The notes under the pieces: model-generated
Seen by the model: only the letters and a program-made list of their open reading frames with translations
The model's database searches: none
What the model was told of the DNA's origin: nothing
Assembly: GCF_024159265.1 (NCBI RefSeq)
Contig: NZ_JAMYWY010000001.1
Location: forward strand, 2,232,001 to 2,296,000
Source: Paenibacillus sp. 1781tsa1
Lineage (GTDB): Bacteria; Bacillota; Bacilli; Paenibacillales; Paenibacillaceae
DNA length: 64,000 nt
Direction: 5' to 3'
Part shown: positions 9,501 to 17,946 of the stretch, one piece after another
How the letters are laid out: each line of letters begins with the position of its first letter
Numbering within the stretch: the stretch's first letter is position 1
Position numbers and translations under genes: made by a program

Positions 9501-9565
9501 AACAAAATACAGCCTGTCTGGGGGAGTGAATGTGATACTACCATTCCTGACTCGCCAGCAGGCTG
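9501..9565 (-). terminator. Probable terminator after the LapA-like gene
   Basis: CAGCCTG and CAGGCTG arms (9510-9516 and 9559-9565) enclose a long imperfect stem. On the minus strand it is followed by TATTTTGTTT. Confidence 0.5.
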
Positions 9566-9575
9566 ATTCTGTTGG

Positions 9576-9956
9576 TTACAATGTCCCCGTAGGGTTTCCT
9601 TTGCGCTGACTCTGAATCGAATCATTCTCCAATAGGCCGTCCGGTTCAGTTGAGTTAAGCGAATCCATCGATTTAAAAGAATCGAGCGAAGCGTTGCTTG
9701 TTGCCGAACTTTCCAATTCAGATACACGCAATTTCAATTGCTTATTCTCGCGTTGCAGTCGGTATTGGCGATAGATGCCATATGAACCTACAATAATTCC
9801 ACCGATCAGGGTGCAACCGAGGATCAGCAAAATCAGCGGGATTTGAACGGTGTTAAATAACAGGTTCACTTGTACGGAATCTACATTAATAACCGCAAAG
9901 ATTCCTGTGAGCAGTGCAAAAACAAGACCTGCTATGAGTGCCCATTGCATTTTCAT
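9576..9956 (-). CDS. LapA (DUF1049) domain membrane protein
   Basis: A 126-residue protein with two N-terminal transmembrane helices (about residues 5-25 and 38-62) joined by a short loop (NVDSVQVNLLFNTVQIP) typical of the lipopolysaccharide-assembly-protein-A/DUF1049 family. A basic, coiled cytosolic region (YRQYRLQRENKQLKLRVSEL) and a Ser/Asp-rich tail follow. Start ATG 9956 is set by AAGGAGG. In Gram-positives the role is unknown, and the LapA name does not imply LPS work here. Confidence 0.75.
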   Translation of the reverse strand: MKMQWALIAGLVFALLTGIFAVINVDSVQVNLLFNTVQIPLILLILGCTLIGGIIVGSYGIYRQYRLQRENKQLKLRVSELESSATSNASLDSFKSMDSLNSTEPDGLLENDSIQSQRKGNPTGTL

Positions 9957-10034
9957 GGTGTTGCCTCCTTGTTGAACAATTGAGAACTAGTATGCATTAC
10001 CCATATTCGGGTATATTGCATCTTTCAATGATTG

Positions 10035-10063
10035 TAAAATCCCTTGCCCACCGGGCAAGGGAT
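10035..10063 (-). terminator. Intrinsic terminator after pepF
   Basis: A perfect 11-bp stem (10039-10049 with 10053-10063, triloop) is followed on the minus strand by TTTTAC. It sits just past the PepF stop. Confidence 0.8.
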
Positions 10064-10086
10064 GCAGGTCACATTGAATGTCAACC

Positions 10087-11877
10087 TTACTTGGTTAGTT
10101 CCTCCATTTGTTCAATCAATTCCTTGAACACACTCATGGCTTCACGAATTGGCTGTGGTGTAGACATATCCACACCTGCTTTTTTCAGAATGTTAATGGA
10201 GTAATCACTGCCACCGCTCTTCAGGAAACCGAGATAACGGTCAACAGCCGGCTGACCCTCTTCCAGGATTTGCTTGGAGAAGCTGGTCGCTGCGGAGAAG
10301 CCTGTTGCATATTTGTAAACGTAGAAGCTGTTATAGAAATGGGGAATACGAGCCCATTCCATCTCGATATCTTTGTCAACAACCATGTCTTTACCGTGAT
10401 ATTTAACGTTCAGATCATAGTAGATCTCGGATAACAATTGTGGTGTTAAGGCGTCACCTTGTTCCGCACGTTCGTGAATGATTTTCTCAAATTCAGCAAA
10501 CATAGTCTGACGGAATACCGTTGTACGGAATTGGTCGGCGTAATAGGTCAGCAGATACAATTTTTCCTTTGGATCTGTTGATTTGTTAAGCAGATAATCC
10601 ATCAGTAACGCTTCGTTGGTTGTGGATGCAACCTCAGCCAGGAAGATGGTGTACTGGGCATCACGATACGGAAGTGTTGTATCCGAGTAATGTGAATGCA
10701 GAGCGTGACCCATTTCATGTGCGAGTGTGAACATGCTGTTCAGGTTATCTTTGTGATTCAACAAGACATAAGGGTGAGTGCCGTAAGCGCCCCAGGCATA
10801 TGCGCCGGAACGTTTATTTTCATTCTCATATATATCGATCCAGCGGTTATCATATCCAGTCTGTAATGCATCTGCATAGTCCTTGCCGAGTGGTTTCAGA
10901 CCGTCTTTGACGGTTTGTTTCGCTTCCTCATAGGTAATATCCATTTTGTACTCGTCTACGAGTGGAGCGAACAGGTCGTACATGTGCAATTGATCCACAC
11001 CCAGCAACTTTTTGCGCAGGTTCATATAACGATGCAATAACGGAAGGCTCTCGTGAATCGTGTCTACCAGATTTGTATACACATCCGTTGGGATGTTATC
11101 TCCATATAAGGACATTTCCATTACGGAAGGGTACTTCCGAACATTAGCATAGAACATATTTTTGGTTACATTTGCATTCAAGGCAGCCGCAATTGTGTTC
11201 TTCTGTTTGGCATAGGTTTCGTATACCGCTTTGAAAGCACGTTCGCGAACTTCACGATTAGGATTCTCAAGGAACTGAATGTAGCTGCCGTGTGTCAGCT
11301 CGACTTCGTTACCATGTTCATCCTTGATTCTTGGAAACTTGAGATCGGCGTTATTCAGCATGCTGAAAATGGTCTGTGGTGCTTGTGAAAGGTTGCCTAC
11401 CTGTGCAAGCAAAGCCTCTTCTGCTTGGCTAAGAACGTGGGCTTTTTCGCGTTTCATCTCTTCCAGGGTAAATGTATAAGCAGAAAGTTTTTCGTTCGCA
11501 ATAAATGCGTCCAACTGATCATCCGGCAGGGAAAGAATCTCCGGTGTTACAAAAGAAAGTGCTTCACCAACCCGTACGCCTAATTTCTGGGCTTTTTGGG
11601 ACAGGTTTTGATATGTAGGATTCGCTGTGTCTTCATCTTGATGCATACGTGCATATACAAAGAGGCGTTCTATTTTGAGGCTGATCTCATCTTCGAATTC
11701 GAAGCAAGATTTGAGTACATCAGGTTGATTCAATTTGCCTTGGAATTCGGAGGCCTTCTTGGTCAAAGTCGATACTTCTTCATATTCCTGATCCCAGGCT
11801 TTCTGATCGGCAAATAAATCTTCCAGTTTCCAGCTATGCTCAGCCGGCACCTCGGAACGTTTCAATAATTGACTCAT
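10087..11877 (-). CDS. pepF: Oligoendopeptidase F
   Basis: A 596-residue M3B zinc peptidase that cuts short peptides. The zinc site is LAHEMGHALH (HExxH, about residue 380) with the downstream glutamate in FLAEVASTTNE. ATG 11877 has AAAGGAGG at normal spacing and yields the usual cytosolic family length. The same frame stays open to a TTG at 12006 that has its own AAGGAGG and would add a 43-residue signal-peptide-like leader; see findings. A terminator follows the gene. Confidence 0.92.
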   Translation of the reverse strand: MSQLLKRSEVPAEHSWKLEDLFADQKAWDQEYEEVSTLTKKASEFQGKLNQPDVLKSCFEFEDEISLKIERLFVYARMHQDEDTANPTYQNLSQKAQKLGVRVGEALSFVTPEILSLPDDQLDAFIANEKLSAYTFTLEEMKREKAHVLSQAEEALLAQVGNLSQAPQTIFSMLNNADLKFPRIKDEHGNEVELTHGSYIQFLENPNREVRERAFKAVYETYAKQKNTIAAALNANVTKNMFYANVRKYPSVMEMSLYGDNIPTDVYTNLVDTIHESLPLLHRYMNLRKKLLGVDQLHMYDLFAPLVDEYKMDITYEEAKQTVKDGLKPLGKDYADALQTGYDNRWIDIYENENKRSGAYAWGAYGTHPYVLLNHKDNLNSMFTLAHEMGHALHSHYSDTTLPYRDAQYTIFLAEVASTTNEALLMDYLLNKSTDPKEKLYLLTYYADQFRTTVFRQTMFAEFEKIIHERAEQGDALTPQLLSEIYYDLNVKYHGKDMVVDKDIEMEWARIPHFYNSFYVYKYATGFSAATSFSKQILEEGQPAVDRYLGFLKSGGSDYSINILKKAGVDMSTPQPIREAMSVFKELIEQMEELTK

Positions 11878-11911
11878 GGAAATCCTCCTTTGATGATCTG
11901 ATGAATGTATG

Positions 11912-11958
11912 GACGAAGCTGCCTTCGTCTCGTTTGCCTGTGCGGAGAGAGACGAAGG
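11912..11958 (-). promoter_or_regulatory. Nested inverted repeats upstream of pepF
   Basis: A perfect 10-bp inverted repeat (11922-11931 with 11949-11958) overlaps a second, mutually exclusive 6-bp one (11912-11917 with 11924-11929). The common core is GACGAAGG. They lie 35-80 bases before the pepF ATG, in sequence that is also an in-frame extension of the gene. Either mRNA structure or coding sequence could be the reason; no T-run follows. Confidence 0.5.
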
Positions 11959-12090
11959 AATCAGACTAAGTACCAGGATAACAGATAGAGATTTCTGGTA
12001 TTTCAACGGCCTTCCTCCTTACGATACGAATAATCTCGTATAGTATGACCTTAGGCACGTTGAAATATTTGAATATCTGGGTCCCCGTGA

Positions 12091-12276
12091 TTAGGTTCCC
12101 ATGTTATACAGAAAATAAACGATCAGGAAAAAGGCGAAACAAATGAGCAGGGTAGCAATAAGCGCCATTCCCCGTCTCAGTCGATCCGGGATGGAATTGC
12201 GTCCCAGAATAAGCACAATACCAAGAGAGAAGGCAAGGATAATAAAGATGACGACATTGCTTGAGTCAAGCTGCAT
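12091..12276 (-). CDS. Small two-helix membrane protein, unknown
   Basis: A 61-residue protein with two hydrophobic segments (about residues 7-24 and 37-57) and a basic turn between (IPDRLRRG). It begins three bases after the stop of the gene upstream, with AAAGGGG inside that gene's end, so the two are probably translated together. No known family was recognised. Confidence 0.6.
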   Translation of the reverse strand: MQLDSSNVVIFIILAFSLGIVLILGRNSIPDRLRRGMALIATLLICFAFFLIVYFLYNMGT

Positions 12277-12279
12277 GGG

Positions 12280-12513
12280 TTAGACCCCTTTGAAGGCAGC
12301 CATCAATTGACGCCATTCATCCTCACGGTTCTCAAAATCTGCTTTTGGGAAACGGCGTTCAGCCCAGTGCATTAATGCAGGACGGCTTAGGAAAGTATGG
12401 CATTCTTCGCCCCACTCTTCCGAAATTTCTCGCAGTACGAGATATTTGCCTTGAACTTCTACGGTCATCATATTCCACTTGTCTGTTTTGTATATTTCAT
12501 GTTTTTTTATCAT
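12280..12513 (-). CDS. Small hypothetical protein, unknown
   Basis: A 77-residue acidic and aromatic protein (GKYLVLREISEEWGEE, LMHWAERRFPKADF). It has no signal or membrane segment. Start ATG 12513 follows TTGGAG. It is paired with the 61-residue membrane protein gene downstream. The family is not recognised. Confidence 0.6.
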   Translation of the reverse strand: MIKKHEIYKTDKWNMMTVEVQGKYLVLREISEEWGEECHTFLSRPALMHWAERRFPKADFENREDEWRQLMAAFKGV

Positions 12514-12601
12514 AGGTAGTCTCCAAACTAACGGTTTTGGTAAAATGATACCGTACCCTACGATTCAAAGCAAATTTTTTCGACATTTATGGAAAGATAA
12601 A

Positions 12602-12630
12602 TTGCAAAATGGAAGCCCATACAGTATAAT
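12602..12630 (+). promoter_or_regulatory. SigA-type promoter of the csp gene
   Basis: TTGCAA at 12602-12607, a 17-base spacer, TATAAT at 12625-12630. The transcript would begin near 12637, directly at a small inverted repeat (CGCCAT/ATGGCG, 12640-12653). Confidence 0.8.
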
Positions 12631-12675
12631 AAGGGTATTCGCCATAGATGGCGATATTTTTAGGAGGTTTTTCAT

Positions 12676-12873
12676 TTGAAAGGTACAGTTAAATGGTTTA
12701 ACGCAGAAAAAGGCTATGGCTTTATTTCAGTTGAAGGCGGCGAGGACGTATTCGTACATTTCTCCGCAATCCAAGGAGATGGCTTCAAAACATTGGAAGA
12801 AGGTCAAGCGGTAGAATTCGAAATCACTGATGGAAACCGTGGTCCTCAAGCAGCTAACGTAAACAAACTGTAA
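12676..12873 (+). CDS. Cold-shock protein, CspA/CspB family
   Basis: A 65-residue single CSD protein that binds single-stranded nucleic acid. RNP1 (KGYGFI) and RNP2 (VFVHFS) are intact. It starts at TTG 12676 behind TAGGAGGT. The leader is only about 40 bases, much shorter than the long thermosensor leaders of some csp genes. A strong terminator follows. Confidence 0.95.
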   Translation: MKGTVKWFNAEKGYGFISVEGGEDVFVHFSAIQGDGFKTLEEGQAVEFEITDGNRGPQAANVNKL

Positions 12874-12935
12874 GAATTTTTCCGGTCAACGGACTTCTTA
12901 TATATGATAAATTTATAGCTGAATATTAAGAATCC

Positions 12936-12970
12936 AAGCACAGTCCCCTAAGGGAGGCTGTGCTTTTTTT
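12936..12970 (+). terminator. Intrinsic terminator after csp
   Basis: AAGCACAG pairs with CTGTGCTT around a short second helix and is followed by a run of T. It also separates csp from the convergent MFS gene. Confidence 0.85.
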
Positions 12971-13026
12971 GATTCTAAATTTCCGGTGTAAGTAACGGAT
13001 GAATATGGTTCAGGTTTCCTGGGTGT

Positions 13027-14199
13027 TCAAGACACACGATTGGTCATGCTGGACCATAACTTCAATCCGAAACCGATCAGTGCAGCCAGGGAGAAAGCCA
13101 TAGCGGTGAGATAGAAGGTCTGTCTGCCCGCATGTTCCAGCAGCAGTCCGCCCAACGTTCCACTAAGCAGTCCCGAAGCACTGGACCAGACAATGGTGAA
13201 CAAAGCCATACCTGTAGCCCTGTAGCCGTCCGGAACCAGGCGAATGATATAGCGGACTGCCGTAACGTAGAAAATACCGAAGGTCACACTGTGCATCGTC
13301 TGTATCGCAACGACAGCTGCCGGTGTATCGGATATGGACATGAGAAGCAAACGAACTGTATACATCAGTGCAGCAAAAGCAATGAGCGGCAGTTCCTTAT
13401 AACGGTTTCCATACTTGCTCAGCAGCAGAAATATGGGAATCTCACTCACAGAAGAGATCAGCAAAGACCAACCGATCAGCCCCTCACTGGCACCCAGCTC
13501 TTTCAGCGTGATGGTCAGAAAAGCTTCGTTCATTCGATGCCCCATGGCAAGCAAAAATACACAGCCAAAAAAGGTGAGCACCTCTCTGCGTTTCAAAATA
13601 GCCCATAGCCCCGATAGATCCATTTTGCTACTACTTCCCGAAGGTTGATCCTTCAATTGAAAACTGATTAATAGTGTAGTGGCAGCAAGACCAACGCAAA
13701 CCCAGATCGTCCAGGCTGGACCAAAAGATCCAAGGAAATACCCGATACTTAATGCAAAGAAGGCATATCCGATCGATCCGAAGACTCGAATGGAAGTGAA
13801 ATTTCGACCGTACTTGCTGGCCGTTGTGATCGCCATCGTATCAGAGAGTGGATAGACCGGATAATAGAAAAAGTAAAACAGAGTGACGAGTACAAATACC
13901 TGACCGAAGGTTGTTGCATTGGCGAGCATGATACCTGTGATCAATTGACCACCAAGCAGAATGATCATCACTTTGCGTACCGTTTGGTAGCGGTCGCTGG
14001 CCATGCTCCAGAACATATTGGAGAACACAGAGATGAGGGGGCCAATTCCGTAGAGATAACCAATCTCAGCCCGACTGAAGCCCAAATGACTGAAGTACAG
14101 CTGGAAGTAGGAAACCACCAGAACGGTGGAACCAAAAATGGTGAACATGAGAGCCCGCAGCCAGTTCTGATCCGGGCGGGCGTTGTGACTTAATTTCAT
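13027..14199 (-). CDS. MFS transporter, MFS_1-like/PPP group
   Basis: A 390-residue protein with about 12 hydrophobic helices. The N-terminal pattern (FSHLGFSRAEIGYLYGIGP, FWSMASDRY) matches the MFS_1_like group that includes sugar and phenylpropionate permeases. ATG 14199 follows TTGGAG; an upstream TTG at 14214 overlaps that site. Its substrate is unknown. It is last of two tandem transporter genes on this strand. Confidence 0.8.
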   Translation of the reverse strand: MKLSHNARPDQNWLRALMFTIFGSTVLVVSYFQLYFSHLGFSRAEIGYLYGIGPLISVFSNMFWSMASDRYQTVRKVMIILLGGQLITGIMLANATTFGQVFVLVTLFYFFYYPVYPLSDTMAITTASKYGRNFTSIRVFGSIGYAFFALSIGYFLGSFGPAWTIWVCVGLAATTLLISFQLKDQPSGSSSKMDLSGLWAILKRREVLTFFGCVFLLAMGHRMNEAFLTITLKELGASEGLIGWSLLISSVSEIPIFLLLSKYGNRYKELPLIAFAALMYTVRLLLMSISDTPAAVVAIQTMHSVTFGIFYVTAVRYIIRLVPDGYRATGMALFTIVWSSASGLLSGTLGGLLLEHAGRQTFYLTAMAFSLAALIGFGLKLWSSMTNRVS

Positions 14200-14239
14200 G
14201 ATGAGAGACTCCAATCCTGATAACAGTTCAATAATTTTA

Positions 14240-15580
14240 TTACCCTTTTAGGGGTGATGATTTACCAGTAGGCGGTGCGGACATTGTAGGTTCCTGCTGC
14301 GTTCGCCGGATGACAAGCCAGACAATGATAAGTTCGGCGAGCAGGCCAAGGGATTGGGCTAAAGCGCCAATCATGCCGTTCCACGCAGGGAAAATACTAA
14401 CAAGTATAAGCAGCACGATTACCGTGCAGATTGCATTCGCCGTTTGCGAACGAAACATCGTTTTTGTCTGACCGCGAAGCAAAATGATGCCATTGCTGAA
14501 ATCCAGAAAAGGGAAGATCAGCGGAAATAAGACGAACGCACGCAGTGTCCACAGACTTTGTTTCAACAGTTCGCCCTGAACGCTCATGACATTTTCGAGT
14601 ACCCATGGTCCCAAGGGGGTATAGGCAATCGACACCATCATCGCAAACGGAATAAATCCGGTGACAAGTGCAAATTTTCGTACCAGTTTGGCGTCTACAA
14701 GATAGAAATTCAGCACGATCTGATGAATGTATGTAAAGAAGCTTAGCATCAACTGCATCAGACTGCTTGCTATGGCAAAGGATGAAATGGCCAGTGCGAT
14801 CCCGGTCGTTTTGCCAAGTACGATGTTAATGACGGGTCCTATAAACAGGGCTACAAAGCTGGATAGCAGCAGGGGCTTATAAAAGCGAAATACGTCTCCC
14901 CTGCTCTCGACGGGATGATCCTCAAGCTTGGCTGGCATCTTGCGCTTGATGCTGTTTCCCTCCAAAAAGCTGACCAGCGCTTCAATCATCATGCCCGCAG
15001 CAAAAATGATAGCGCCTACACGTCCACTGTCAATGCTGTCTGTGTAGATGAAATACAGGGATAGGCCGTACATGCCGGCTAAACGGAATATCATGCCGAT
15101 GGTTAACCACTTGGTTCGGTTATTCGTAATGATAATCCCCTGATAGATGTTGCGGATTACTGAGAAGATACTCACATACATGAGAATTTCATATACGTCG
15201 ATGACTTTGTTCAGCAGATCCGGACTTACACCAAACAGATATTTGAACACCCCGGTACCAACAGGAGAATATACGATGAGAAAACCAATGAGAAGCACAC
15301 AGGCAAGAAATATTTTGGTCACAAACGTGAGGGCCTGAAAGGATAGGCGATCGCGAACCAGTGCGGAACAGGTTTGCCGCAGCAGGGTGGAGGGGCGTTC
15401 CGTGAGGGTTAACAAGCTGCCGGCGATGGCATAGCTGGCAATCACCGTCTCGGGATGAGCGGAACGTGCTAATGTGCTGTTTATAATGACGTGAGAAATA
15501 GTGACGAGAGAGGCGGAAATGCCAAGTGGCACAAAAAAAGAAAATAACCGTCTCCACGAAAGTGATTCACTTGACGACAT
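14240..15580 (-). CDS. MATE-like multidrug/flippase-type membrane protein
   Basis: A 446-residue protein with about 12 transmembrane helices, starting at ATG 15580 behind AAAGGAG. The repeat architecture resembles the MATE/MVF superfamily, but the sequence is divergent from NorM. It is 40 bases upstream of the MFS gene and likely cotranscribed. The Na+ or H+ coupling residues and the substrate cannot be assigned. Confidence 0.7.
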   Translation of the reverse strand: MSSSESLSWRRLFSFFVPLGISASLVTISHVIINSTLARSAHPETVIASYAIAGSLLTLTERPSTLLRQTCSALVRDRLSFQALTFVTKIFLACVLLIGFLIVYSPVGTGVFKYLFGVSPDLLNKVIDVYEILMYVSIFSVIRNIYQGIIITNNRTKWLTIGMIFRLAGMYGLSLYFIYTDSIDSGRVGAIIFAAGMMIEALVSFLEGNSIKRKMPAKLEDHPVESRGDVFRFYKPLLLSSFVALFIGPVINIVLGKTTGIALAISSFAIASSLMQLMLSFFTYIHQIVLNFYLVDAKLVRKFALVTGFIPFAMMVSIAYTPLGPWVLENVMSVQGELLKQSLWTLRAFVLFPLIFPFLDFSNGIILLRGQTKTMFRSQTANAICTVIVLLILVSIFPAWNGMIGALAQSLGLLAELIIVWLVIRRTQQEPTMSAPPTGKSSPLKG

Positions 15581-15674
15581 GTCAACGACTCCTTTGATGG
15601 ATGAAATATGCCTAGTATATCACAAAGCTTTGAGCGCGGATGCGATTTTTTGTGCTGAATATGCGGCAGATCAT

Positions 15675-15703
15675 TTGTACAATTAAGGGGATCATATTAT
15701 AAT
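15675..15703 (+). promoter_or_regulatory. SigA-type promoter of ytpB
   Basis: TTGTAC at 15675-15680, a 17-base spacer, TATAAT at 15698-15703, upstream of the TTG start of ytpB and divergent from the MATE-like gene. Confidence 0.75.
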
Positions 15704-15758
15704 AGGAATGGTTAAAATCGCTCTAATACGTATTCAACCAAGTGGAGGCACATTTATT

Positions 15759-16838
15759 TTGAGCCAATCAAATCGAAAACGTCATCAATATCCGCGTGGA
15801 CCGCTGGCATTGATGAGAGGGGTGTACAAATACACCATTCCGGAAACACGGAAGGCATTGAATGGATGGCGTGCTCAGGCTGAGGCAATTCCGAATGAGG
15901 AATTGCGTACGCAGGCACTTGCCAGTCTAAAGGATAAGCAGTTTCACTGTGAAGGCGGAACCGTCTACGCATTAGCTGATTTGCCCAACAGACACATTCT
16001 GATTCCGCTGATCGTTTCATATCAAACTATTAGTGATTATTTGGACAATCTGTGTGACCGCAGCACATCGATGGACCCGGATGACTTTCGTCTCCTCCAT
16101 CAATCTATGCTTGATGCGGTAGATCCCGAAGCAATTCCCGTCAATTATTATGCCCTCCGTGAGGAGCAGGATGACGGTGGATATCTGCGGAATCTGGTGA
16201 CCACATGTCAGGAACTGACTCGTCAGTTACCAGGCTATGCGTCCGCCAAGCCCCAAATTCAGGATCTGGCAGGCCTATACACGGACCTGCAGGTATATAA
16301 GCATATCAAGCCGGAACTGAGAGAAACGGCACTGCTCGAATGGTGGTCGGAGCATCGTCATCGCACACCTCAGTTTCGTTGGAACGAATTTGCTGCTGCG
16401 ACTGGCTCTACACTGGGCGTTTTCATGCTGTTTCTGGCTGCGAGTGACGATCAGTTGACTGAAGAGCAAGCGGCCTCGATCCACACGGCCTATTTCCCAC
16501 ATGTATGCGCATTGCACATTATGCTCGATTATTTAATTGATCAGGATGAGGACCGCATCGGGGGAGATCTCAATTTCTGCAACTATTATGAGAATGTAGA
16601 GACCATGCTGGACAGAATTGCTTTTATTGTGGAGATGGCACGCAGCGATGTGCAGAAGATCCCGGGAAGTTCCTTTCACCGGATGATCATCGAAGGACTG
16701 ATTGCCATTTACCTGTCTGATCCCAAAGTCAGCGAACAGCAGGAAGTTCGCGTCGTATCCAAACGTCTGATGAAGAATAGTCCGATGACGAGAATATTTT
16801 TCTTCATTTTCAGTCGCTGGATACGGAAAAATATGTAA
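15759..16838 (+). CDS. ytpB: Tetraprenyl-beta-curcumene synthase (DUF2600)
   Basis: A 359-residue protein matching YtpB/DUF2600, the large-terpene synthase that cyclises heptaprenyl diphosphate to tetraprenyl-beta-curcumene in sesquarterpene (C35) formation. Asp-rich motifs are visible: SDYLDNLCD (about residue 90) and LDYLIDQDEDRIGGDLN (about residue 265). TTG 15759 is preceded by GGAGG; the frame extends to 15708, inside the promoter's initial transcript. No membrane helix is seen, so it is probably peripheral. The phosphofructokinase gene begins 53 bases downstream. Confidence 0.85.
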   Translation: MSQSNRKRHQYPRGPLALMRGVYKYTIPETRKALNGWRAQAEAIPNEELRTQALASLKDKQFHCEGGTVYALADLPNRHILIPLIVSYQTISDYLDNLCDRSTSMDPDDFRLLHQSMLDAVDPEAIPVNYYALREEQDDGGYLRNLVTTCQELTRQLPGYASAKPQIQDLAGLYTDLQVYKHIKPELRETALLEWWSEHRHRTPQFRWNEFAAATGSTLGVFMLFLAASDDQLTEEQAASIHTAYFPHVCALHIMLDYLIDQDEDRIGGDLNFCNYYENVETMLDRIAFIVEMARSDVQKIPGSSFHRMIIEGLIAIYLSDPKVSEQQEVRVVSKRLMKNSPMTRIFFFIFSRWIRKNM

Positions 16839-16891
16839 GTCAGGTGTAATATTGCGGAGCCTGAAGTGAAACTAGAGGAGGAAGAAACATC

Positions 16892-17863
16892 ATGACAGCA
16901 GTAAAGAAAATCGCAGTGTTAACGAGCGGTGGTGATTCACAGGGGATGAACGCGGCTGTTCGTGCGGTTGTTCGCAGCGGACTGTTTCACGGTCTCGAAG
17001 TATATGGAGTTCAACGTGGATACCAAGGTCTTTTGAATAATGACATCTTCCCAATGGATTTGCGGAGTGTAGGGGATATCATCCAACGTGGGGGAACGGT
17101 TCTTCAATCGGCACGTTGCAAGGAGTTCTATACCGCTGAAGGTCAGCAAAAAGGTGCGGACATTCTGCGTGCGCGTGGCATTGACGGTCTGGTTGTTATC
17201 GGTGGGGATGGTTCCTACAACGGAGCAAACAAACTGAGCAAACTGGGCATTAACACAATGGGTCTGCCAGGAACAATTGATAACGATATTTCATTCACCG
17301 ACTATACGATCGGATTTGATACAGCTGTAAGCATTGTGGTTGACGCAGTAAACAAATTGCGTGATACGATGTCTTCACACGAACGTTCTTCCATCGTTGA
17401 AGTTATGGGTCGTCACTGTGGGGATATCGCGTTGCATGCCGGACTTGCTTCGGGTGCTGAAACCATTCTTGTGCCGGAAGTTCCGTTTGACATGGACGAA
17501 GTGGCAGATCGGATGAAAGCTAACTTTGCACATGGTAAACGTCACAGTATTATCATCGTTGCAGAAGGCGTGGGCAAGGGTGAGGATGTAGCGAAAGAAC
17601 TGATGGAACGTTGCCCGACGTATGAGCCGCGTGTAACCGTTCTGGGTCACATTCAGCGTGGGGGTACGCCAACACCTTTCGACCGTAACCTGGCGAGCCG
17701 TCTGGGCGACTTCGCTGTTCGTAGTCTGATCGCAGGCGAGACAGACAAAGGTTGTGGCATTATCAAGGGTGAACTTACCCTGACGGATATTGATAAAGTA
17801 GTTAATACGAAAAAAGATTTCGATATGGAGACTTACGAGCTTGCACAACGTTTGTCCCAATAA
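16892..17863 (+). CDS. pfkA: 6-phosphofructokinase
   Basis: A 323-residue ATP-dependent phosphofructokinase that commits fructose-6-phosphate to glycolysis. Visible motifs are TSGGDSQGMNAAVRA (nucleotide loop), VVIGGDGSYNGA, PGTIDNDI (catalytic TIDND), VMGRHCGD and HIQRGGTP. The start is ATG 16892 behind GAGGAGG. Two positions differ from Bacillus PfkA: Gln for Pro in GGDSPG and Ser for Pro after TIDNDI. Bacillus pfkA normally neighbours accA/pyk, so this copy has unusual neighbours and could be a second paralogue. Confidence 0.92.
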   Translation: MTAVKKIAVLTSGGDSQGMNAAVRAVVRSGLFHGLEVYGVQRGYQGLLNNDIFPMDLRSVGDIIQRGGTVLQSARCKEFYTAEGQQKGADILRARGIDGLVVIGGDGSYNGANKLSKLGINTMGLPGTIDNDISFTDYTIGFDTAVSIVVDAVNKLRDTMSSHERSSIVEVMGRHCGDIALHAGLASGAETILVPEVPFDMDEVADRMKANFAHGKRHSIIIVAEGVGKGEDVAKELMERCPTYEPRVTVLGHIQRGGTPTPFDRNLASRLGDFAVRSLIAGETDKGCGIIKGELTLTDIDKVVNTKKDFDMETYELAQRLSQ

Positions 17864-17877
17864 TTCGATTCATAAGC

Positions 17878-17919
17878 AAAGAGCACAATCCCGCATGAAC
17901 GAGGATTGTGCTCTTTTTG
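17878..17919 (+). terminator. Intrinsic terminator after pfkA
   Basis: AAAGAGCACAATCC and its inverse at 17903-17916 form a 14-bp stem followed by T residues. Confidence 0.9.
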
Positions 17920-17946
17920 TTGTTTTACGGCGTGCGTATATCAATG

